This document shows positions 6,492-11,764 of a DNA stretch of 11,764 bases, in pieces. Below the pieces are notes generated by a model. That model was not told where the DNA came from, ran no database searches, and worked only from the letters and a program-made list of their open reading frames with translations. Each line of letters starts with the position of its first letter. Positions within the stretch are counted from its first letter, which is position 1. Origin of the DNA: DAOUEG01 sp964589285 (GTDB taxonomy: Bacteria; Chloroflexota; Dehalococcoidia; Dehalococcoidales; RBG-16-60-22); contig CAZPSP010000081.1 in assembly GCA_964589285.1 (NCBI GenBank), forward strand, positions 1-11,764, given 5' to 3'. A program made the translations under genes and the position numbers.

Positions 6492-7366
6492 TTGAAGATA
6501 CCATCGTCGTCCGTCCCCCGAGTGAAGCCCGGAGCTTTCTCCTGCCGGTGACGGTCGGATGCTCTCACAACAAGTGTACCTTTTGCGGTACTTTTTATCC
6601 TTTCACGTTCCGCACCATCGATATAGCCGAGATCAAGGCGTACATCGATGCCGTCGCCCGCAACTACAGCCGCAGCGTCCGGCGCGTCTTCCTGGAAAAC
6701 GGGGACGCCCTCGCCGCGCCGTACCCGGTGCTTAAAGAAGTACTCCTTTATCTCAAAGAGAAGTTCCCGGCCATCGAGCGGGTGGGGACGTATGCGTCTC
6801 CCGCCTCGGTGCTTAACAAGACGGATGAGGAATTGAAAGACCTCCGGGCGTCCGGCCTGACCATCGCCTATCTCGGAGTGGAGACCGGCGACCCGGAAAT
6901 TCTCAAGCAGGTCAGGAAGGGCGCCACCTACGAGCAGATTGTTGAGGCCGGTCGACGGCTGAAAAGGGCTGGCATCGTCACCTCGGTAACGGTCATCCTC
7001 GGTCTCGGCGGCGCGGAACAGAGCGAACGCCATGCCGTCAATACCGGGAAAATCCTCACGGACATCGATCCCGATTACGCCGGCGCGCTGACTCTGATGC
7101 TCGTTCCCGGGACTCCTTTACATAAGGATTGGCAGGAAGGTCGGTTCAAGCTCATCAGCCCGATGCAGTCCCTCGTGGAACTCAAGCTCATCATCGAGAA
7201 CTCGGATTTCACGGACTGCTTCTTCACGGCCAACCATGCGTCCAACTACCTGCCCATCCGGGCGCGGCTGCCGCAGCAGAAGGCAGAACTCGTCCGGCAT
7301 ATTCAGGAGGTCATCGACAGTGACGATCCCTCGATGCTGAAACCCGAGTATTTCAGAGCAATGTAG
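6488..7366 (+). CDS. Radical SAM protein with a CX4CX2C cluster motif
   Basis: A 292-residue radical SAM enzyme of unknown substrate. The N-terminus carries VGCSHNKCTFCGTFYP: Cys25, Cys30 and Cys33 in CX4CX2C spacing, one residue longer than the textbook CX3CX2C, followed by the aromatic-rich stretch typical of the family. Downstream come FLENGDAL (about 69-76), a likely SAM-contacting GLTIAYLGVETGDPEIL segment (the GVETG sequence is typical), and VTVILGLGG (about 163-171), consistent with the partial TIM barrel of Elp3/HemN/YgiQ-like proteins. No B12-binding, TRAM or extra Fe-S domain follows; cysteine is otherwise found only at Cys-like position DCFFTANH (238-245). The start overlaps the preceding stop by ATGA. 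The thymidylate-synthase-like gene follows after 18 bases. Family is sure, function open; an oxygen-sensitive enzyme fits an anaerobe. Confidence 0.9.
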   Translation: MIEDTIVVRPPSEARSFLLPVTVGCSHNKCTFCGTFYPFTFRTIDIAEIKAYIDAVARNYSRSVRRVFLENGDALAAPYPVLKEVLLYLKEKFPAIERVGTYASPASVLNKTDEELKDLRASGLTIAYLGVETGDPEILKQVRKGATYEQIVEAGRRLKRAGIVTSVTVILGLGGAEQSERHAVNTGKILTDIDPDYAGALTLMLVPGTPLHKDWQEGRFKLISPMQSLVELKLIIENSDFTDCFFTANHASNYLPIRARLPQQKAELVRHIQEVIDSDDPSMLKPEYFRAM

Positions 7367-7368
7367 CC

Positions 7369-7375
7369 AAGGAGG
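7369..7375 (+). promoter_or_regulatory. Strong Shine-Dalgarno of the thymidylate-synthase-like gene
   Basis: AAGGAGG ends nine bases before ATG 7385, just after the stop of the radical SAM gene. It is the best ribosome site in the run and implies high translation. Confidence 0.7.
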
Positions 7376-7384
7376 CAGGCGCTC

Positions 7385-8032
7385 ATGGATATAACCGTCG
7401 TCGAAGCCAGAGACCTTTCCGAGGCCTGGTTCCTTTGCCTGGGCAGGGCGCTGGAGATCGGCCGTGACTACAACATCGAGCGCGGCAGTTATGCCGGCCA
7501 GAGACGTAAGGAACTGCCCCTTACCGTTATCAAGATCGCCTATCCCGGCACGCGTCCGCTGATACCGGATGTTCCCCAGGGCGTGCCCGCCCCGAGCACG
7601 ATGGAATACGTGGAGAATTATTTGCCGTACCTCATGACGGGGCACCGCAAGGAAGGCGAGCAGTACACCTACGGCCAGTACCTGGAACCGCAGATCGCGG
7701 AGGTCATCCGCATGTACAAAGAGGACGGCTTCAATACCAATCAGGCATTCATGGCGGTGGGGGACGAACGGTCTATCTACCTGCCGGACCCTCCCTGCCT
7801 CCGCATGATAGATACGCGCGTCATGGACAAAAAACTGCACTTTGTGTGTTATTTCCGCTCATGGGACCTCTGGGCGGGGTTCCCGTCCAACCTGGCTGCC
7901 ATCCAGCTCCTCAAGGAGTATATGGCCAGCGAGATAGGCGTGGAAGACGGAGACCTGCTGGCGATGAGTAAAGGCCTGCACCTCTACGAGTATTCCTGGG
8001 ACCTGGCGAGGGCCGTCCTGCGGACAATGTAA
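7385..8032 (+). CDS. Archaeal-type thymidylate synthase family protein
   Basis: A 215-residue ThyA-fold protein, shorter than the 264-residue E. coli enzyme and close to the methanogen-type branch. Thymidylate synthases methylate dUMP to dTMP with a folate (or pterin) C1 donor. Alignment by eye with E. coli ThyA gives Cys138 (PDPPCLR) as the catalytic cysteine, Arg158-Ser159 and Asp161 in YFRSWDLWAGFPSN, Asn169 at the position of Asn177 that distinguishes dUMP from dCMP, and His199-Leu200-Tyr201 for the ribose/phosphate-side HLY motif. The core catalytic set is thus intact. The N-terminal half (YPGTRPLIPDVP, TYGQYL) is the archaeal style. It sits after a radical SAM gene and before a sirtuin. 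It may be the cell's dTMP synthase or a related nucleotide hydroxymethylase/methylase; the Asn favours a uracil substrate. Confidence 0.82.
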   Translation: MDITVVEARDLSEAWFLCLGRALEIGRDYNIERGSYAGQRRKELPLTVIKIAYPGTRPLIPDVPQGVPAPSTMEYVENYLPYLMTGHRKEGEQYTYGQYLEPQIAEVIRMYKEDGFNTNQAFMAVGDERSIYLPDPPCLRMIDTRVMDKKLHFVCYFRSWDLWAGFPSNLAAIQLLKEYMASEIGVEDGDLLAMSKGLHLYEYSWDLARAVLRTM

Positions 8033-8051
8033 CAAGAAAAGAGACTCAATT

Positions 8052-8819
8052 ATGGACCAAATAGAAACACTTGCCGGCATGCTGGCGGAAGCCAAAAAAG
8101 TGGTCATCTTCACCGGGGCCGGCTTCAGCACGGAGTCCGGTGTGCCGGATTTCCGCAGTCCCGGCGGCGTCTGGGACGTTTTTGATCCCTCGGAACTGAA
8201 CCTCCAGAACTTCCTGGGGAGCGAACGCATCCGCCGGGAATACTGGCGAATGCACAAGATGATGTGGGAGACCATCCGGGAGGCCAAACCCAACGCCGGG
8301 CACCATGCCGTTGCGGAACTGGACAGGCTGGGCAAGCTGGACGTGGTCGTTACCCAGAACACGGACGGCCTTCACCAGGCGGCGGGCGTGCCGGATGACA
8401 AAGTATTGGAAATCCATGGTACCATGAAATGGGTGGACTGCCTGGAGTGCGGCAAACGTTACCCGCGGGCACAGGTCCATGACAAGATGCTGGCGGGGGA
8501 ACTCATCCCGCTCTGCGATTCCTGCAAGGGGCTGCTCAAACCGGCGACCGTCGCCTTTGGGCAGGCGATGCCGGAGTATGAAACGCGGATGGCGGAAGAA
8601 CGTTCGGAGCAGTGTGATGTGCTGCTTGCCGCTGGTTCATCTTTGGTGGTCTATCCGGCGGCGCAGATGCCGGTCATGGCTAAGCGGAACGGCGCCAAAC
8701 TGGTCATCCTTAACCTGACCGAGACACCGCACGACCGGTATGCGGACATTGTTATCAGGGAAAAAACAGGTGAAACACTATCCCGGGTTATGGACCGGGT
8801 TAAAGAATTACTGGCGTAA
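8052..8819 (+). CDS. NAD-dependent protein deacylase, Sir2 family
   Basis: A 255-residue sirtuin that removes acyl groups from protein lysines using NAD. All core motifs are present: GAGFSTESGVPDFRS (22-36), TQNTDGLH (101-108; the usual Ile after QN is Thr), catalytic His122 in IHGT, a structural zinc site of Cys130, Cys133, Cys155 and Cys158, GSSLVVYPA (195-203) and NLTETP (221-226). The Tyr-x-x-Arg acyl-pocket pair of SIRT5/CobB-type desuccinylases is not seen in the YWRMHK region (64-69), so a deacetylase is more likely. It follows the thymidylate-synthase-like gene by 19 bases with a weak AAGAGA ribosome site, and its 3' end overlaps the next gene by 50 bases. Targets cannot be told; acetyl-CoA synthetase is a common one in bacteria. 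Confidence 0.93.
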   Translation: MDQIETLAGMLAEAKKVVIFTGAGFSTESGVPDFRSPGGVWDVFDPSELNLQNFLGSERIRREYWRMHKMMWETIREAKPNAGHHAVAELDRLGKLDVVVTQNTDGLHQAAGVPDDKVLEIHGTMKWVDCLECGKRYPRAQVHDKMLAGELIPLCDSCKGLLKPATVAFGQAMPEYETRMAEERSEQCDVLLAAGSSLVVYPAAQMPVMAKRNGAKLVILNLTETPHDRYADIVIREKTGETLSRVMDRVKELLA

Positions 8820-9939
8820 AGCCCTTTTTCTGGTCATTGCCATCAGCCTCCTGGTACCGGCTGTGTCCGCTTGTTCGAGGGGGTCTGATATAGACCGCAA
8901 GCTTCGGGACATCGCCGGAGACCAACGTTTCAGCCTGCTCTCCTTCGAGGTCAACGCCGCGGTCCGAATAATCAAAGACGCTTTTTCCTCGGACAATACC
9001 TCGGCGTCCCAGGCGGATATCGTCAAGGACTACTTTGCCGGCAATCGCCAGGACGAAGAGACCCGCGAGCAGGTGGAGAAGATCATCGAAGCACAGGTCC
9101 GCGAAGCGTACCGCGACCTCGGCATCTACAACCCGCTGGATGACCGGCTTAAGATAAAACTGACGTTCCCTCCCGTGAACATCTACCTCGATAGGCCCCC
9201 TCGCCTCCTCGTGGTATCTCCGCGCGATGACATCTCCCGTTATCGTGAGGTAATGCTGCTGCCGGATATCTCCCTGGAAGACATGGAGGAAATCGAAGCC
9301 GAGGTGGAAGCCCTGGGATACTCGGCCTGTGTGGTGGGACTCGGGGGAGTTGCCACCTACCCGAGCTACGTCATGGCGACCGGCGGTATCCGCTTCACCC
9401 TGGATGTCGCCGCGGAAGAATGGCTGCACCAGTACCTGGCCTTCACGCCGCTGGGATTCAACTACGTCCTCGATATCCTCAAGATAAGGCCGGACTACGA
9501 GATAGCCAAGATGAACGAGACGGTGGCCGGCATCGTCGCTAAAGAGGTCGGTGGCGCTGTCTACGACCGCTACTACCGGGAAGAACAGGCTTTAGCAGCT
9601 ACGCCGGAACCCCCGCCGGCAAATACGTTCGATTTTAACGCCGCCATGCGGAAGATCCGCCTTCACGTCGATGAATTGCTGGCCGTCGGTGAGATCGACC
9701 GGGCGGAAGAGTACATGAACGAGCAGCGTCAGTACCTCCAGGACAACGGCTACTACATCCGCAAGCTCAACCAGGCTTACTTCGCTTTCCACGGCACCTA
9801 TGCCGGGGGCCCGGCTTCGGTCGATCCCATCGGGACGGAGATGAAAGAACTGCGGGCATCGAGCGTCAGCTTGGCGGACTTTCTGGATACCGCCGCGGGC
9901 CTGACCAGCCGGGAAGAATTGCAGGAATTGCTGCCCTGA
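8770..9939 (+). CDS. Putative lipoprotein with metallopeptidase-like EExxH motif
   Basis: A 389-residue exported protein of unknown activity. The N-terminus has lysines and arginines, then the hydrophobic ALFLVIAISLLVPA and a lipobox VSAC with Cys35, so it is probably a membrane-anchored lipoprotein facing outward. In the mature part, residues 216-220 read EEWLH in the context AAEEWLHQYLAF, followed about 30 residues on by MNETVAGIVAKEVG. This resembles the HExxH...NExxA layout of gluzincin-like predicted aminopeptidases, except that the first zinc histidine is Glu. The C-terminal third is helical (about 285-389). GTG 8770 is preferred because AGGGA lies eight bases upstream; ATG 8740 is a second option that adds ten residues. 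Either start lies inside the sirtuin gene, so the genes are probably co-translated. A TATA-rich stretch follows the stop. Confidence 0.75.
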   Translation: MKHYPGLWTGLKNYWRKALFLVIAISLLVPAVSACSRGSDIDRKLRDIAGDQRFSLLSFEVNAAVRIIKDAFSSDNTSASQADIVKDYFAGNRQDEETREQVEKIIEAQVREAYRDLGIYNPLDDRLKIKLTFPPVNIYLDRPPRLLVVSPRDDISRYREVMLLPDISLEDMEEIEAEVEALGYSACVVGLGGVATYPSYVMATGGIRFTLDVAAEEWLHQYLAFTPLGFNYVLDILKIRPDYEIAKMNETVAGIVAKEVGGAVYDRYYREEQALAATPEPPPANTFDFNAAMRKIRLHVDELLAVGEIDRAEEYMNEQRQYLQDNGYYIRKLNQAYFAFHGTYAGGPASVDPIGTEMKELRASSVSLADFLDTAAGLTSREELQELLP

Positions 9940-10063
9940 CCCTGCGGACCGCCCATCTGCCTATATTCACACTATATTTATATTCCTCGCCGGCGCTTTT
10001 ATCGCCCTGTTATCGCTATCACCCGATAATTGAAGCGACTCTTATAATCGAGGGGAGCTTCTA
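9940..10063 (+). promoter_or_regulatory. Intergenic region, likely leader of the HD-GYP gene
   Basis: A 124-base gap with an AT-rich stretch (9961-9984, CTATATT repeated), two TTATCG copies and a CGATAA that could pair with the second (10010-10015 with 10024-10029). A TATAAT at 10043-10048 is too close to the Shine-Dalgarno GAGGGGAG (10050-10057) to drive a transcript containing it, so the real promoter is probably in the AT-rich part. No -35 is convincing. Confidence 0.35.
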
Positions 10064-11155
10064 TTGGACCTTTTCGATAAACTGGCGGCGGAGAACGAGA
10101 AACAGTATCTCGTAGAGAAGTTATGGGAGCGTATCAAGCCGGAAGAGAACGGGGACAAGCTCATCTCCGGTATCATGAAGCTGGCGGAGTCCACCCTCGG
10201 TGTCGCCGCGTCCTCGGTGCTGCTGCTCGATGACGATAACCAGAGATTGTATTTCCGTTATTCCAACGGCGCCGCCGGCCCGATGCTGCGGCGGCTCCAT
10301 ATCAGCCGCCAGTCCGGCATCGCCGGGTGGATCGTCCGCAACCGGAAGCCGCTTATCGTCAATGACCCGGAGAAGAACGAGAGCTTCTACAAGCATATCG
10401 ATACCCTTACCGGGTTCAAGACGGTATCCATTATCGGCGCTCCCATCATCATCGATGAGTCCGTCGCCGGGGTCATTGAAGCCCTCAACAAGAATGACGG
10501 CAAGTGCTTCAAGCGGGAAGACCTCAAGGCGCTGGTGGACATTGCCGGCACTGTGGCCAGGGCGCTGGAATCGACCAGGTTGAATGAAGAGCTGGCCGAG
10601 TCTTACAAGGGGACCATCCAGGGTATCATCAACCTGGCGGACAGCCGCGATATTACCGGGGACGGCCATTCTCAACGGGTAACCGGTCTCGTGATGAAGG
10701 CCGCCCATGAACTGGGACTCACCGCCCGGGCGCAACGGGACATCGAATACGCCGCCCTCCTGCATGATGTCGGCAAGCTTGGCGTTCCGGAGCGCATCAT
10801 CAACAAGGCGGAAGACCTCACCCGGGAGGAATGGATACGTATCCGCAAACACCCCATCACGGGTTACATGATGCTGCGGGAGATACCGCTGCTCAAGGAG
10901 GCCAGCCGGCTCGTCCTGCACCACCATGAGCGTTACGACGGCCGAGGCTACCCGGAAGGGCTGAAAGGCGAGGAAATACCGTTCGGCTCACGGCTCATCG
11001 CCGCCGCGGACGCCTACGATTACATGACCACCGGCCATGCCCACCGTGAGGCCATGAGCAGCACCCGAGCCTATGCGGAACTCACCCGCAACTGCCGGGA
11101 ACAGTTCTGCCCCGTGGCCGTCAAAGCCCTGGGGATGGGGATGAATTCGTTGTAG
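10064..11155 (+). CDS. GAF-domain HD-GYP cyclic di-GMP phosphodiesterase
   Basis: A 363-residue cytoplasmic signalling protein. An N-terminal helix (1-30) leads into a GAF sensor domain (about 31-170; ASSVLLLDDDNQRLYF, SGIAGWIVRNRKPLIVND, GAPIIIDESVAGVIEALNK), then a helix and an HD-GYP domain (about 181-355). Metal and catalytic residues are all visible: His202 (GDGHSQRV), His234-Asp235 with Lys238 (LLHDVGKLG), His263 (KHPITGY), His287-His288-Glu289, Asp292, the GRGYPEG loop (294-299) and Asp316 (AADAYD). The usual RPYR after the MTT is HAHR here, and the usual FDP near the end reads FCP. No membrane segment or receiver domain is present, so the signal is a small ligand at the GAF. It starts with TTG, fixed by GAGGGGAG six bases upstream. 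It is expected to hydrolyse c-di-GMP. Confidence 0.9.
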   Translation: MDLFDKLAAENEKQYLVEKLWERIKPEENGDKLISGIMKLAESTLGVAASSVLLLDDDNQRLYFRYSNGAAGPMLRRLHISRQSGIAGWIVRNRKPLIVNDPEKNESFYKHIDTLTGFKTVSIIGAPIIIDESVAGVIEALNKNDGKCFKREDLKALVDIAGTVARALESTRLNEELAESYKGTIQGIINLADSRDITGDGHSQRVTGLVMKAAHELGLTARAQRDIEYAALLHDVGKLGVPERIINKAEDLTREEWIRIRKHPITGYMMLREIPLLKEASRLVLHHHERYDGRGYPEGLKGEEIPFGSRLIAAADAYDYMTTGHAHREAMSSTRAYAELTRNCREQFCPVAVKALGMGMNSL

Positions 11156-11330
11156 TGTCTTGTTAAAGGACCTGGATTAATAATTCAACTGAGACCGTAA
11201 AGCGGACTGAGTGAAACGAAATCTGCTGGAATTATTCTCACAATCCCGGAACAACTATCCCCGCCATGCACCAGCTTTTGACCTTTGAGTTGTGGTTTTT
11301 AGTTCTCAACTCTGGGTTGTGACTTCCCTC
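11156..11330. other. Intergenic stretch between convergent genes
   Basis: No gene is seen in these 175 bases. The right part (11284-11325) has an AT-rich GAGTTG/CAACTC inverted repeat (11287-11292 with 11307-11312, 14-base loop) next to a T-run, between the ends of the HD-GYP and radC genes; it may terminate one or both transcripts. Related TTTGAGTT...AGTTCT text occurs at 5074-5095. Confidence 0.3.
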
Positions 11331-11764
11331 TCACATCTCCCCCTCCGCCGCAAAGCTGTAGTACCTGTTGTCCCCGATGATGATGTGGTCCAGCACGTTC
11401 AACTGTAACAACCGGCACGCCTGCGCCAGTTGCTTCGTGAGGTTGCGGTCGGCGGCGCTTGGTTCGGGGTTGCCGGACGGATGGTTGTGCACCAGGACGA
11501 GGGAAACGGCGTTATATCGGAACGCGCCTTCGATGACCGTGCGCAGGGAAACACTGCTGCTGTTGACCGTTCCTTCCGGCAGTTCCAGGGTCTCCAGGAC
11601 CTGGTTACGGGAAGAAAGGTAGAGGACCTTGAAGACCTCGCGCCTGAGGCCACGCATGGAGTGGTAGAGGTAATTGAAGACTTCCTTCGAAGAATTGCAG
11701 AAGGGCTGCTCCAGCATTTTGGCCTTGAGAAATTCACGGGCTACTTCCTGGACGAGCTTTATCC
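11331..11764 (-). CDS. radC: RadC/JAMM-domain protein, C-terminal part (5' end outside window)
   Basis: About 143 residues are visible, open to the window edge; the frame continues upstream of the Met at 11717 with an LVQEVAREFLKAK stretch, so that Met is internal and the N-terminal helix-hairpin-helix part is missing. The JAB/MPN+ metal motif is intact: HNHPSGNPEPSAAD (HxH...SxxD) preceded by SLVLV, and followed by LNVLDHIIIGDNRYYSF, the typical RadC end. An upstream GLRREVFKVLYLSSRNQVL is also typical. RadC proteins were once called DNA repair proteins; their biochemical role is still uncertain, but the metalloprotease-like fold is clear. The gene is convergent with the HD-GYP gene. Normal RadC length is about 220-230 residues, so roughly a third is outside the window. 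Confidence 0.92.
   Translation of the reverse strand, partial: IKLVQEVAREFLKAKMLEQPFCNSSKEVFNYLYHSMRGLRREVFKVLYLSSRNQVLETLELPEGTVNSSSVSLRTVIEGAFRYNAVSLVLVHNHPSGNPEPSAADRNLTKQLAQACRLLQLNVLDHIIIGDNRYYSFAAEGEM

Noticed and set aside
7118..7840. 240-codon minus-strand open frame under the radical SAM and ThyA-like genes
   Set aside because: Antisense shadow of two well-supported genes; its sequence has no family motif and no ribosome site was found.
10043..10048. TATAAT as the -10 box of the HD-GYP gene
   Set aside because: Transcription would start at about the end of the Shine-Dalgarno, leaving it out of the message; there is no -35 match at the right distance.
10121..10927. 268-codon minus-strand open frame under the HD-GYP gene
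   Set aside because: Antisense to an intact GAF/HD-GYP coding region; low-complexity composition expected from codon structure.

Overview
The window looks like part of a chromosome of an anaerobic, moderately GC-rich bacterium. The gene content and order (an archaeal/Dehalococcoidia-style short LeuC-LeuD pair, then leuB and cimA, plus an archaeal-type thymidylate synthase homologue) suggest a Chloroflexota member, possibly Dehalococcoidia. This is an inference from gene style only; there is no rRNA or other marker here.

Region 1 (1-4898, + strand) is a branched-chain amino acid operon: 3' part of leuC, then leuD, leuB and cimA. LeuCD and LeuB can work both on the leucine pathway and on the citramalate (pyruvate-derived) route to isoleucine that CimA opens, so one operon serves both. 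Between leuC and leuD sits a foreign-looking cassette: a DUF559 (Vsr-like) nuclease gene bracketed by inverted palindromic repeats. A third, direct copy of the repeat lies downstream, and a fourth related hairpin follows leuB.

Region 2 (4899-5167) is an intergenic stretch with two REP-like imperfect palindromes and a probable -10 box. Region 3 (5168-9939, + strand) is a tight run of six genes: two unrecognised soluble proteins, a radical SAM protein with an unusual CX4CX2C cluster motif, a compact thymidylate-synthase-like protein, a sirtuin, and a lipoprotein with a metallopeptidase-like but altered EExxH motif. The first three are nearly contiguous (4-bp overlap between the second and third). 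Whether the run is one functional system is unknown; it is the best candidate for undescribed biology after the DUF559 cassette.

Region 4 (9940-11764) holds a GAF/HD-GYP signalling phosphodiesterase (+ strand) and, convergent to it, the C-terminal part of a RadC/JAMM protein (- strand, cut by the window end). No tRNA, rRNA, CRISPR array or transposase was seen.
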